64,000 nt of DNA, from NCBI RefSeq assembly GCF_021018805.1, contig NC_086258.1, positions 14,718,692-14,782,691 of the forward strand. Reading direction: 5' to 3'. A program made the position numbers and the translations under genes. Shown here piece after piece: positions 1 to 13,900 of the stretch. Every line of letters starts with the position of its first letter. The stretch's first letter is position 1. Below the pieces are notes generated by a model. It saw only the letters and a program-made list of their open reading frames with translations. It did no database searches and was not told where the DNA came from. This DNA comes from Prinia subflava (lineage: Eukaryota > Chordata > Aves > Passeriformes > Cisticolidae).

Positions 1-300
1 CAAGTGTAATTACTCCTCCACAAACTGACAGTTCTTAGTTTATCATTTCCATTGTATTTATTACAGAGTGTTTTAGCGTTGGTATCATTGTATTTTCACC
101 CAGCTGTTACATGAGCTTTAACAAAAAAAAAAATCTGTATAAAATGGTTTTTAAGTACTTAATGTATGTACCCATGCAGAAGTTGAGCAATAAATTGTAT
201 GCTGTTTGCACTGTCACAGCATCAATGGTTTTAAAAGTTCTAAGTTTTTCTTAATTAAACCTTTAAAATGTAACAATGTGATTTTTAAGTAACTCGACTT
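1..300 (+). other. Possible 3' UTR end of a convergent upstream gene (SMURF2 expected by synteny)
   Basis: This AT-rich stretch has no coding potential. A plus-strand AATAAA at 189-194 is followed by T/G-rich sequence, as at a polyadenylation site. In other vertebrates the gene convergent with CEP95 is SMURF2, so this may be the end of its 3' UTR. No SMURF2 coding sequence is visible, so the assignment rests on gene order alone. Confidence 0.3.
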
Positions 301-1831
301 TGTTTCAGGAGCAAATACTTGAAACCTGGTGACCTTCTAGGTGCTGTTACCTACAGTGAGGTGTGCAGAACGTTCTAGTCAAACACAGCAGGTCTTGCTT
401 CTGGCTCCCAGGTACTGGCATGTCTTGGCAAGGACTTTATCTCAGCCCTGGTGAACAGATGTCTCCTCTTAAAACTCAGCAAAGCTACACCATCGTCCTT
501 GAGGGAAATAAAGGCAAATTTGGTAAAGACTTGCTAGCTTTCATCAACTTAGCTGATAAATATTGCCCTTTAAGGCTTCACGTTCGCCAGGCTTACAGCA
601 ACTCCCTGACAAGGTTTGTACAAATCAGGGTTTGTGCTTCTGGTTTTGTGGAGAAGTTTTGGGTCTGTATTTTTGCAGTGAGGTATTTCATGTTGTAACA
701 GCTGTCTGGTTTGTTTAATCTGTAAAAAGTTCCTTTGGATGTTGGGTTTTTTAAGTTTAGTTCTTTTTTGAGTGCTTGAGTGTGAATTCTCTGTGTGTTG
801 TCAGTTCCATCAGAGACACACCCTCATGGCAACTTTTCAATATTGTATGTACAGTGCAATTAAATCCAGTATTCCTATATCACTTCTCACACAGCAATTT
901 TAAGCAAGAACTCTTCTACTACCAAGATAAATTAAGAGCTGCAGTTGTCAGGCAGAGGAGGCTGTATCAGTAATGGACTTCATCAGTATCAGCCTGGTTT
1001 TATGTAACTGTTCTCAGTTTAAGTCTCATCCCTCAGTGTTGGCACCTCCAGTGTTTGGCTGGTGAAGCTTGGCTCTCCTGCTGGGCACTGCACTGTTCAC
1101 AGCACTGCAAGATGCTGCAAGGTGCAGTGCCTGCTGTCAGCTCCTGCTGACCTCACAGCTGAAATCAGGTAAAAGCTGACTGGTGAAATGTTTAATCATT
1201 CTTTAATTCAGGTTCTGTCTGTGAAGATGGAGCCATCAGGCTGCACGTGTGAGTGGCCCTGTGGAAGATCAGGAATGCTGTCCACAGCTCCTTCCCAGGG
1301 TTCACAGCTTGCAGAAGCTCATCATGTACAGCTTTAGAAGAAGCTGCAGTGTTTTCTGCTTCAAATTACTTTTCCCAGTGCATAGAAAGAGTATTTTATA
1401 TGCCTCTATAGAAAGAGTATTTTATATGCCTCTATAGAAAGAGTATTTTATATGCCTCTATATTTTATCAAGCCAGCAACACCAACACTGCAAACACAAC
1501 TGAAGGAGTCTTCCCTTGGTTAATGTATTTAAATTCCCAGTTATTTATGTGCAGGCATTCTCTAACTTGGCCTTTCACAGGAAACCTGAAACTCTGATGT
1601 TCTTTTAAAGATCTTCTTGTGCTTTGTGAGCTTTCCAATCTGTGATTTCTGGCTAATGGTCTTAGATTGGCTTAGCAGCCACAGCCCCAGCACAGATGCA
1701 GAGGAGGCTCAGCATCCAACTGTTCCACCAGGAAAACTTCACTAAAGCCCTCTGACTTCATCCCAGCTTCCTCTGGGTAGAGCCCAGCATTACCCCAGCC
1801 TTGCTCAGAAGGTAAGAAGTAATTTGGAAAC
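300..1831. other. Intergenic, no gene seen
   Basis: I see no exon with plausible splice sites and no recognisable protein. The only structure noticed is a three-copy 26-bp tandem repeat at 1382-1459. This is the spacer between the presumed end of the left-hand gene and the 3' end of CEP95. Confidence 0.5.
1382..1462. repeat. 26-bp tandem repeat, 3 copies
   Basis: Three essentially identical 26-bp units start at 1382, 1408 and 1434. The unit begins atagaaagag and ends tatgcctct. The lack of divergence between copies suggests recent or slippage-maintained expansion. Confidence 0.9.
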
Positions 1832-1837
1832 TTTATT
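1832..1837 (-). terminator. CEP95: CEP95 polyadenylation signal
   Basis: TTTATT on the plus strand reads AATAAA on the minus strand, about 160 nt past the CEP95 stop codon. It is the first canonical signal downstream, giving a short 3' UTR. Confidence 0.7.
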
Positions 1838-1995
1838 GGTGATCATAAAAGTGCTGTGGAGATCTCAGATCCCAGCAGCTATGCCCCTGACAGGTCAAAA
1901 TGACAGAACGGATATTTTAGAGAGAAAACCAGCCTCACACCATTATAGCAGCTCTCAAAGACTGGTCATCTTAGCCAGTGACATTTACCCAAGTC

Positions 1996-4900
1996 TTAGA
2001 GGTGGCTGTGGCTGTACTGGAAAGAAGCCATCTGAAGTCTGGATCTCAGTCTGTCTGCTTCTAGTTCTTGAAAAAAGGTGTCATCATCATTGTGCATGAT
2101 TGCTGCTTGCAGCTCCTGTATTTCCTTTTCCATCTTTGATCTCAGTTCTCTTTTTGCTTTCTGTAGCATCTAAAGAAAATACTGACATTAGCCACAGCAT
2201 GTAAAAAGAAAAGGCAATTGGAAAAAACAACGAATACTTACTTGTGCTTGTGCTTTCTCTCTGGTTTGGATTTCTTGGAATTCTTGAGATATAGCTTCTG
2301 CTAGCATGGAAAACTAAACATAACATGTGTGAGTTGAACTAACTAAAGAAAGACTTCTAAATGGAAAAATATTATCTGCCTGCTGCAGATGAAGCTTTAC
2401 CTGATCTTTGTAGTAGTTCTCCAGAGACTCCAGCTCCATCTGGTGCTCTCTCCGTTGCTCATCACGCTTCTCTTGAGCATAAACTTTCAGGTCCCTCAGT
2501 CTTTGCTTCTGAATTTCTAAGCCTTCCTCAAATAAGTTTTTAAATATCTGCCAGCAATTAAAAAAGCAAACCTGAAGCTTTCCCAGGAACTTTTAAGTAT
2601 ACATTTACATTTCTCAGCTGCTTTATCTCCTGATGGAATGGTGTTTACATGAGGATAGGCCATAGCCCGTGGAAAAGCACAATTATATACCTAGAAATGG
2701 TGGTGCAGATACAGCTGAGCTGGATTTGTGTTACTCATTTAGCTGAAATTTTGATCGATAAAATAATTTTTCATGTCAGTTTAGTCAGATGACCCAACTC
2801 AGCAAGCCAGGGCCTTTGAACATGCACTGTGATTTACAACCCACCCTGTACTCTGCAGTCTGCCTTCAGGACCTTCATCCAGGTTTCCAGCAGCAGGAAA
2901 TCCAGCCTGGACTCAGGCTTTCCATTTCTCCACAAGAACACTTACCAGCTGTAGCTCACAGCTTGAGGCAAACAGTTCTCAAATCCCTACCAGTGGATTA
3001 TGCAGTAAACTTCTAATCTTTTGTTTTGAAAGGTGACAAGTGTGTATCTGCTCTTGCAGGGTGTAATAACTCTCCTTGCTTTCTCTCACTCTGATGTCCA
3101 GCTCTAATTAGATCATATCTGTCACAAAGTCCACTTTGTTTAACAAACACAACTGAATAACAAAGCTGCCTGTGTGATCAGTTCCCTTAACTGAAGATTT
3201 AGATTGTTTTCTTTGGATGGTGACTGTAGGAACAACTTCTTAATCCTACTGTTTCTGAAAACTCATTTCCCCAATTTCTCATGTTACCAACCCTGTTTTT
3301 CCACAGTGATACTTCACCCTTCCTCTCTTCTTAGCCCCATAAATCATCCTTTCTTGTTTCACAGTGGTTTGCCCTGCACTGAATCCATATTTCCAGAGAA
3401 GGAAGAGTTTCATGTGCCTTGACTTGACTGATCAACCACTTCATCCTGGCTCTGTGCCCCGGTCACTGCACTTGCAGCACTGAGCTACCAGACCTCAGCA
3501 CTGGGGAAAGAAGGAAAAGAAAGAATTGCACCCCTGCATCCTCACCTTCTCCTCCCGTGTCCTGGCCCGCAGCAGCTTGGCCCGGAGCTGCACCCTGAAC
3601 TCCTCGTAGTATTTCCTGGCCCGGGCCACCTGCTGCCGCCTCTCTGTCACCTTGTTCTGGGCCCACTTCTGGCGGTACGTGTGCTGCTTGTGCTCCTGCT
3701 GAAGGGAGAGCAGCAGCTGTCACACCACCACACTGCCAACACACACTCCTGCAGGCAAAGCTTTGTTAATCAGTGCTAATTAGGGTCCGACACTAAGAGC
3801 CTCCACACCCCAGCTTGGCTTAAAGCATTAATCACCACTGATGGAGCAAAGTCATGTCACTATGGAATTGAGGAGTCAGCACTGTCACAGGAGCTGCAAA
3901 ACAACCTCAAGTTTCTTCTCCTTGCACTTTTTTAGAGTAACAATGCAGTGTAACAATTATAATAATAATATTCCATTCCCATGACCCCAGTAGCTGCACA
4001 ACAGATTGTGTGACATTTTGAGACCACAGCTACTCAAAAAACAAAGTTGTTGTAAGACAAAAAGCCACTTTCATGATCTGGGAATATGCACTCTAGATAG
4101 CTGCATGTGAAATCTCTGCCTTATGTAACAAATAGGCTTCAAAGAACATACCAGTCTCTTCCTGTGATCTTGATCTCTCTTAATAATTGCAGCAAGCATC
4201 TCCTGTTTCTTCAAGGCCTGTTCAACCTGGAGGTTTAAAAAAAAAAAGCTAATTACTTGCATCATGCTGCAGGATAAGCTGTCCTATATAGCAGGTTTAA
4301 ATATTGCCTCTCTGCTATGTATTGGGGTTTGGGTTGAGAATTGCCTTGCATAAGTTAATCAACTTTTGCATCTCATAACTCGTTTTTAAACTAAAAGACT
4401 GTTCATAACTAGCAGTGGAAAGTACAAAATGCTTATAAAAAAAGCAATAGCAACCCTAGGCAGTACTCGAGAAACCAATATAAAAGAACAACCATAATAT
4501 TCTAGTGGCTGATGAAAAGTTGAACCTCAGTATGTAAATCTGTACATCCTATTTAACAGAACATCCTTCCCTGTTGTGGTGTGGGTGTGCAGTGCCCTGC
4601 CAGGGTGTCCCTGCTGCCATTCAGCAGGTAAGAATGAGCACACTCACCTCATTCAGGAGCTGTGGTCTGGCAGGAGGTGCCCTAAGGTGCGCAGTCTGTG
4701 CAAGCTGCCGCTGCCACATTTTATTCAGAGTACGGGGGGAAATGTGCAGCTGGGGAAACTCCTCCAGGAGCTGCAGGAGGAGGTCGTTGTCTCTTATGGT
4801 CACTGTAAGATAAAGAAAGAGGTAAGCAATAAATATATTCCTGGAGAATGCATTTAATTGTAAATTCATCCAGACTGCATCAACCTAAGTCAAGAAGTAT

Positions 4901-7900
4901 TTTACACTGAACACTGTATAAAATGACCATGCTGCTGTTACCATGTCAAGCTTAGCCCAGCAGGACATATCATCCTGCCAGTACAGCTGCACAGAAAAAG
5001 CAATCCCAATCTTTTGTTTTCTCTGAAGGATTGATTTTATAGTTCAGGTATCATTTCCCTACCACCACCCCATCCAGCTAAGACAGGTATCCCCTTCTTT
5101 CTTCATGTGGTTCTGACCACCACTGATCAGTGATTGCTTTTTCTCTCTCTCTCTCTGGTTGCAGCAACTTAAAATGAAGCCAGCACAGCAGTGGCAATGA
5201 CAGATCCAGGTCAAGTAAACAGGTGCAAAATAAACTGGTTTGCAACCAGCTCATTCCCAGTACATCTTTGATCTTTCTGGCAGGAAGAGATGATGGGGAG
5301 ATGAAACAAAAGGGTATTTACCAAGTGTATGGCCTTCAAAAACTGGGAAAAAAATAAGGCAGTGTAGCTGAGCAACATCCAGGTATGTGGGGGATTATCT
5401 GGTGATCTTACCCATAGGCATGCACAGTCCTGCTTACCAAAACCAGGCCTAGGATTTGCAGCTTGGCTTTCTTGGAGCATCACCTGCTCAGCAGATCCAG
5501 TGGCAGCATTAACACCACAGTGGCAGGGTCCTGACAGATCCTGCTCTGTGACCTGTACGTGGCTCACCTCAAGCCACAGGCCCAATTATAAATGTGATAC
5601 ATGCTCAGGAAAATAACATAAGGAGAGCTCAGACTGTAGTGGAATAAGCACAGGAGGAGCAGCAATGGAAACAAGCCCTGAAAACAATCCAAGGGACTTT
5701 GAGGAAGTAGCAAATGGGTCACAATTTGATTGTGCACTGATGGTTTACATTTACTTAAAGCATTATCTTCCCTAACAAAAATCCAGACATATAGAGGTCA
5801 GGAGAAGGGAAAATGCTACAGCTGACTGGTATATGTTGGACTGGTGCCTTTATTCTTGGAGTTCAACACATGCTTTCAAAAGATGCCAGTTTTCCACCAA
5901 GGATAGTTTTGCAGTTCTTACTTGGAGCTGCTTGCTTTGGCTTCATGATCCCTCGTTTTGGAATCCACTGGCTGTATTTGGGATACTGAGGTGTGGTTTT
6001 TCTAGAATAAACTTTCACTGGCTGAGACACTTTTGGAGGTTCTTGAAAGATGTTTTCTTTGTACTTTTGTTCCTTAGGAGCAGATGTAAAACAGATGGAG
6101 AACAGGTATGAGAAGGGAAACACTGACAGAACACAGTTTGGCCATCAGAACTGAAATGTCTTTTCAGACTTTAAAATGAGAACTTGGACATACTGCATTG
6201 GATTCTCCAGAAGACCAGAATTTACAAAATGCAGGTCAGGGTTCAAATAAAGGTTAAATCTCATTATTGCATAACCTTAGCTCTTCTGCAGGACTTAATA
6301 TTAGTAAGTTACTATTTCAGTTGTACAGTGTTGTAACTATGACACTGGAAGTCAAGGAGGCTTTGTACCCAAAAGTGTCTGGACAGGCCATCTAATCAAA
6401 TTTAAAAAGAAAAAAAATCAACCAAACAAAACACAATCAGCAATCCCCACAGTGCATCACCTACCACTTCCTTGGCAGCTTCTCTGAGCTTGGAAAGTCT
6501 ATGCTTCTCCCTCGCTTCAAAATTTCTTAGCTCATTTTCATAAGCTTTAGTGACCAGCTAGAAAACAAAAATAAAAGGACTTGTCAGAGGAAATAATCAG
6601 TCCATACAGTCACCTTGTTAACCTGTTTGCTGCATGGGTCAAAGTAGCTTCTTCCACTTTAAACTGTTTTTTGTAAAATTCGAGGTTTAAGTCTCTTCCT
6701 CAGCAAGCTACAGATAAAACAGCATATGATAAAGAAAGGAGAGCAGATGCCCTCCTTACATGAAAGTGTTCTGCTTTCGTGGTTTTAGTGTAACTGTTGG
6801 TAAGAATTACCACAAGGTCCGATCTAAGAACTACCTTTGTTTTTCTTGTTCTTTCCTCCCTTTCTTCCTGCAGGTGGCTGCATATTGTCTTTATGTGGCC
6901 TGCTACATTACCACGCAGTTTATGCTGCTGGTGCTGAGATGAGGGCGAGGCTGGAGAGAGGGATCGTGGCCTGCCTGGGTACCTTGGATGAGATGTGTCT
7001 GTAGGGAAAGATCATTCATTGAGTATCTGAGACAAAAACCCCACTGAAGTGTACTGTGCCTAGGCCCTCATTTCAGAACCATAATCCTGTGAGTTTGTAT
7101 TCTGTCCTTCCCCCATTTTCTATACTTTTTTTTACTGCAGCTGTGTTTGCCTTCTATTTTTTTTTTTTTTTGCAAAGTTTTACCACAGTTTTTTAAGTGT
7201 TAAACAGAAATTCGGTTACTGTAGTTCAGGTTTGGATCAAAGACAAAACAGAAGTGAACTAGCAATACAAAACTTAGTAACTAACTGTAACTCAGAGTAG
7301 CAGGGTTTTTTTTACATGAAAAGGTTTCTTTTGTATTTGTTTCCACCCCAATAATGGCACAAGGACTGTTACCTCTCCCAGCTGTCCTTCGGCCGTAGTC
7401 CATGACACTGTCACTGTGCTGAGACAGGCTGTCCTCATCTGCCAGCTCCTCTTCTCTTGTCTGCTCACCCAAAGCTCTCTTCAACATCTAAGGGATAGAT
7501 TTTTGTTTTGTGGGGGTCAGGTTCAACAGACAGTTCTAAAGTTCAAATGAACTAAAGCCATGTGTTAATTGCAGATTTTCTTTTCATCAGATTGCACTGA
7601 TATTCTTGTTCTCTCACTGTCATTACTAAAGCTGCATCGCTCAGCTCAACAAAGAAGAGATTGCACTTACTAAATCTAGTTCATTTAGCCTGCGAGACAG
7701 ATTTTCTGATGCTTCATTAAACTCTTGCTCAGGCACCTTCTCCTCTGTTGTTCTGGGGGAAAATGAATCTTCAGCTGAATCTGTGGTGGAATTTTCGTAT
7801 TTGCTAAAGCAGAAAAGACAGATTTCATTTCTGTTCTAAAAACTTGATGATGAGCATTATCTCACACAATTCCAGTTCACTTTTTGCCTAAGCACATTTT

Positions 7901-10900
7901 TATAGGATTAAGTAAAGCAGAATGTGTAAACGCCTATAAGCATATTTAACAAGATGAGTATATGTCAGGAGAAACAGGAAATCTTTCTGTTAGAATTAAT
8001 CTTTCACTGTCACACAGCCAAGGAAAGAAAGCTTATTTCAAAAGGGAGGTGGGGGCTGGCTGGCTGTGGAAATCAAAGTGCCAGTGTGGTTCAATACCAA
8101 AAATCTGAACTTGCCTTGTTCTAGGCTGGTGCTGAGATTCAGGACTTGGGGTTTGTGTTGCTTGTTCAGCACTCAGTGAGAGCTTTTCCTCAAAAGAGGA
8201 GGCAGACACAGAAGACTCACATACCAGAGGCACCTAGGAAAATGAGTAAGTGAAGGGTTTATAGATCATGTGAGTAGAGATGCTGTAATATAACCATCCC
8301 AAACCCTGTGAGTAAGAGATATAAAAACAGTTGTATTTCTAGGCTCCTGACTGCAGATAGTGTGCTTTAGAGAATTAATGTTTAAAGAAATGGACTAGCA
8401 AAAATATGGAAGATCAGTTCACAGCTAAACCACTGAACAGAACAGGGTCTAGGTTAAGGTAATGAGTATCCCACATTCCACCTCATCAGCCTGGGACTGA
8501 TGCCAGGGAGTGGAAATAAGCTGAATTTCCCTTAGTACAGCCTGAGCTGCAGTTCACAGCAAGCCAGGAGAGAACAGACTTGTCCTTGTGCCATTTAGCT
8601 GCACTGGTTTAGTTCTGCCTGGTAACTTCTCTGTACAAACTGGAGTAACTTGGGCTTGGCGTGGACATACTGGGAAAGGCACCAGTGGAAAATGAGTTTC
8701 AGAGACAATGGAGAAGTAAAAGCTATTTACACTACTGGAACAAGCAAAGTCTGTGAGTACCTCTTGTGGCTGCAGAAGGCAAAATTGTGTTTCCAGAAGA
8801 AGAAACTTCCTTTACAGACACATTTCTATGGGCACAGATTGATAACTCCTGATCAGTTTGGGGTTTTGCATTATTCAGTTTTTGAAAAGCAAAGGACAAT
8901 GCAAGAAAATAGGAGAGAATATAATAAGCAGTTAATGGATCTTTAAAAAGGAGTAAATATAAGTTTTATTGACCACCTCTCCCCCAAATTATCACTAATT
9001 TACAATGCTGATACACTTCAGAGAAAGGACATGACTGTACTCCTGTGCTTTGTACATTTCTGATTAAAAAGCAAGACAATCAGTAACTGGTTGGTTGTGA
9101 TAAATAGAACTCTGTGGGTGCTGGCTCTGTACATTTTGGAGCAAACAACTCCAGGGAGAGCTAAGAACTGACATGACTCACAGACTGCACATAATCACAG
9201 TCTAACAACACGGCATCACTGATGGCATACTGGGGAAAAAGTCCAAAGAAATAAGTCCAGATGTGCCACAAGATAACAGACAAATTAGCAGAAATCAAAA
9301 AATATTGATTGAAATCCCAAAAATCAAGATGCAACATGTACCTTTGTCACATTGTCCTTGGCATCACCTCCCAGCATTTCTCCCACTGCAGAAGCAGATG
9401 ACAGGTAAGTGTGAGTTAACAGCACTGTGCCTACTAACATGGGCAACAAGGAAAAAAAGATGTGAGCCAGAGCCTGTGGATCCAAATTATTCAGAGAATA
9501 GAATGACAAAGCAACTGTGGTTACCCAGTTGTGACATTCATTTTGGTAATTTCTCCAGCCTTCAGTGTTCAGTGTCGTGGGAATGCTATGGAAACTAAAA
9601 AAGGTAAGCAGTGTTTCCAAGGCAACAGCGAAAATGAGTACTGAAAAAAATAGCTTCTAAACCTTTTCTACAATAGCAGTTAATGGCTTTTTCTTAGAAT
9701 TGAAAGTGGCTTGTTTGGTCCATGGTTCTCTGCTCAGAATAAGCTCTGCCATGGGACTTATCTGCTGGAAGAGATTTCTGTGGTATAGGCCCATCTTAAC
9801 GGGATTAACTAAGAAAGGAGTTGAATTGGGGACATGGATTACTTTTTTTCCAGTACAGGGAATAGATTAAAAGTAACCTATTTTTTTCTTCCTCTGTAAA
9901 GCAGAGATAGAAATATGAACTTGTGTCTGAATTAAAAAAAAAGCACTAGTAGATTCAAAACAATGTTTCTTGTAGTGCCAGTAAAAATAAATGGAACATT
10001 ATAAGAGTTACCCTAGTGGATGCAAAATGTTCTCTCACCAGGGATCTTTCTTGATAGAGGAAGACCATCAGAAACATAATCAAATTTCTGGGTAAGTGAC
10101 TTTTCAATCTGAAATAAAAAGCAAGATGTGTTCTATAAATTCACAGGAGAGTGCTGACAGGAAGGTCATACATTAGGTCTGTCTGCAAATGGAAATCAAT
10201 GCTGATTTTACAGATAGATAAAAATCACGATAATTATTCTGTTTACCATACCGTAAACTGTGCAGTTGCAGTTACTGTGGAATTGTGTATGTATATATGT
10301 ATAAATATATAACTGTCCTCTCTGGACAGTTAGTGGAGAATGAATCCACAATCCAAAATTCCTGGAACTGAGATAAACTGACACACTCAGAAGTGTTCTT
10401 CAGGAACCAGCTACTCCCCTTCTGCAAGTGAACTAGGTTTTCAAACGAAAGCAGTACTGGTTACTGAAAGAAAATGAAATAATCAAAGGGTAGGTTTTTC
10501 CTTACAGAAGGAATGTTGACTGCTGCCTGCCTGTGTGAGCTGTGGTAATCTCTCCATCCCGGATGCGAGGGCTGGAATGGGGGCAGCAGAGGAATTGCCT
10601 GCTGGATGGGCTCCCCCAGCTTTGTAGCACTGGCACTCAGAGTGCCTTGGTGAGGTTCAGCAGCATGAGCAGGCTCCATCCCTCCTGAAGAGGCAAACAC
10701 AAACAACTTGAGGTGTTATCTGGGAAAGCAGAACATGTTTTGTGCATTGTGTGTACATAATACAGGGAAGTGTCTTGATAGCTAATGTGAGCTGCCACCT
10801 TTGGTGGATTGCACAGGACAGTGCTGGAACATTTTCAGCCTTGGGAATGTGATTTGGGATGTGAGGATCTTCCACAAGGACTTTTTAGTGTTTTGAACCA

Positions 10901-13900
10901 CAAAGGAGAAGAATATAAACCACAATTAAAAACAACCTAGCTGAAGCCAAATCATAGCTAAGCAGAAATAGCCCAGATGATGAAAGCTTGCCTATTCTGA
11001 AAGACTAAAATATCACATTTCAGAAAATAATTTATTTTACAACATGACTAAAGTGTTTCCATTCATGACTAAAGCTCTCCTCCACACTACCCTAGTTCCC
11101 TACACTGCTAAATCAAAGTCAGGTGGATGAACTTTCAGAAGAATCAATACTCACCATTTTCCCTTTCCTTTACAATCCCCCTTTCACTTTCTGAGAACTG
11201 TCTGGGCAATGCTGCAAGAGCCCCTGGGCTTTCAGATTCTTCTTTCTCTGTGTCCTTTTCTGCTAGACACACTACAGGCCTCTGAAATTCTAGAAGTGGA
11301 TGTTTAAAAAAGGTAAAACTAGGATCTATAAAGCATCTTGCAATGAAATGTTGAGATAGACAATTTTAATACAGAAGAGAAGAGTCTTAAATTTTTTCTC
11401 ACCCAAACTCACCTTCCCCTCTCTTGGAAAATGAATAAGCAGTATCTCCAAGTTTAATTAATTCACTGGTAGATTCTGAGCCATCTGTATCACACGTTAG
11501 AATAAAATATTCTTCCTGGGACCTGAGGGGAACATAAAGCTATGAAATATTTCCTCTCTCAGCCTCTGCCCGTTCAGCCCACGAGATGGAGCTGCCGAGG
11601 AGCCGTGCAGGACACGGCCCTGCAGCCACAGAGCAAACCAGAGCAGGAGGCACAACCACAAACTGAACTCAGCTTAACAAATCAATCTTTAACATGCAGT
11701 CTTTAAAACTGATCAAAGCTTTCAAGTTGTTTCATTCCACATAAAAAATTATCTCAAGGGAAACGAGATCAACAACCCTTCAAGGGCAGAAGAAGTCCCA
11801 GATGTAATTTTAGCCCAACCAGAGGAGTCACCTCACATTCCTTTTGCCATATGTAATCAGTAGGTGTCTAAACTACAAAAAACCTACTAATCTCTCTACA
11901 GATACACAAGGACAGTCAATTGTTATGCGAAAGCAAATATTCAGAATTGTTCTTACCTTTCAACTGATGAGAGCAGTGGATGTTGTGTAAGTTCATCAGC
12001 AGTGCCTTCCAGCTGCTCTTGAGATGCAATTTGAATTTCATCACCGGACAGCACATTTGTCTCAGCTGCTAATAACCAAAAGGAAATTATTTTCAGGAAA
12101 ACTACTTCTAGCTATAAACTAACAGGTACTACTTCCAATATCATCAAAACAGTTTATGTGTAATATCAACATTGTAGTGTTTTGTCTGAAATGATGACAT
12201 GTAATGTTCCCCATGGGGTGGGGGGAAAGAGAGGGGGGTAGAGGAGGTGGGGCAACTTTTATGGGAAATTTTGAAAAATTATATCACTACCATATATCCC
12301 CTTGTTCCAGTTATTAACAAACCTTTCTTCTTCCTCAAAAGAATGAGACTGTGGACTTAGAGCAGGGAAGATTTGAGCCACTAACCCCCACTGGGTAGCA
12401 AGACTGGCAGTCTGAGGGAAGGGAAAAGCAGTACAGGACTGAACATTCCTACTGCCCTCTTCCTTCTGCCCACCCTGGTTATTCCTCAAAATAACTCCTG
12501 CAATGGATCTGCTCCCAAGACCCACTTCCCAGGAAAGGCTATGATCCCCCTTCTCTCCTAGTGAGTAAAAGGGACATCTGCTCATTGCTCCAATTAAAGC
12601 CAACATTTGAATCCTAATCCTAAATCATTTGACTTACAGGTTGAAAAGCAACTCTCAAAGGATGAATTAATTATCTAGAGTAGGTTTGTGCCACAAGAAC
12701 GAAGCAGAAAGGGTATATAAGTTTGGGGAGAAATTATCTATTTTATTATTGTTTATGAAAATGAGGAATGCAAATATTCAGCTTCACTACTGAAATTTCC
12801 TCCCCCAGGGTCAGTTTTGTCTTTCTCTTCTCTCCATTGTCAAGGTTATAAGTAACAAAAAAACAAAAAACAAATAAATCTTTGCTACATTGGAAACACT
12901 TTGGGTTTACAGCTCACCTCCAGTCTGAGAAGATGCTTCACTGACTTCTCTAAGATACTCTAACAAACCATCAAATATTTCGAGGAGGTTTTTGATAGAT
13001 TCCCTGTCTCCTTTCACAATGTTCTCACCTTAAGAGAAGGTAATGAGACATATTAATAATTAGTAAGTCACAGAAGAAAAATTCTCAAAAGCAGTTATTT
13101 TTTGCAGAAGAGTGCTTGGAAATTCTTGTAAAGGTGTCATCTCAGAAGACACCTGGTCACTTATTTATGGCTATGTAGGTAAGCTTAAAGTATATCTTAA
13201 GTGTTCCAAATTTTCATCTTTTCAGTTCTAGTAAGTGAAAGTTTATTGATGCAGTAACTGCTTCCACACTCACAAAATGAATATTCTGGGATATTTTCAG
13301 GGACAATTGGTATTTAATGTTTTTGTTATACATAAAATTATAGCACGAAGCAGTCTGTGGAATGGCAGCAGGATTGCAAACACCAGCCACAGTGTAGAGG
13401 CACCAAGTCAGAGACACTTCTTATCAAGCAGTTTCCATTCTGTACAGGTTATGCTGTATGAGACCACACACAGGAACACTCAGGGAAAGCCACTATCTGT
13501 GTACAGATAACACAGTTCAACCCTTTATCGCCAACTTTTAAAAATATAATAACACATTTGAAACTCCAGGGTCACATCTTAAAACCCAGTGTCTAATCCT
13601 GAGCCAGTGACAGATTTCAGGTCACACTTTGGCAGCCAAATGAAGAATGGCTGGATGTTAACTTTAACATTCCTTTCTCTTATTTATTCTCTGCTTGCTG
13701 TTTCAATTTATAACCTGATGTCCAAGGCAATGGGCAGTGCTCTGATGACATCCACTACCATAAGAAGATATTGCATGTAAGTGTGAAAGCAAGCTGTGTA
13801 ACACCTGGTTCTTAAATGTTCAAATGAAACCACACAGATACTCAGCTGTGTCTGTCTCATTAAACCAAGCACTTACCTGTGATGTGAGACAAGCTGACCT

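Noticed and set aside
9342..9385. Exon-like 44-bp block in CEP95 (minus strand) with CTGCAG acceptor and GTACAT donor
   Set aside because: Neighbouring exons 9663-9808 and 8115-8233 join in phase 0 without it. Including 44 bp shifts frame and gives an early stop.
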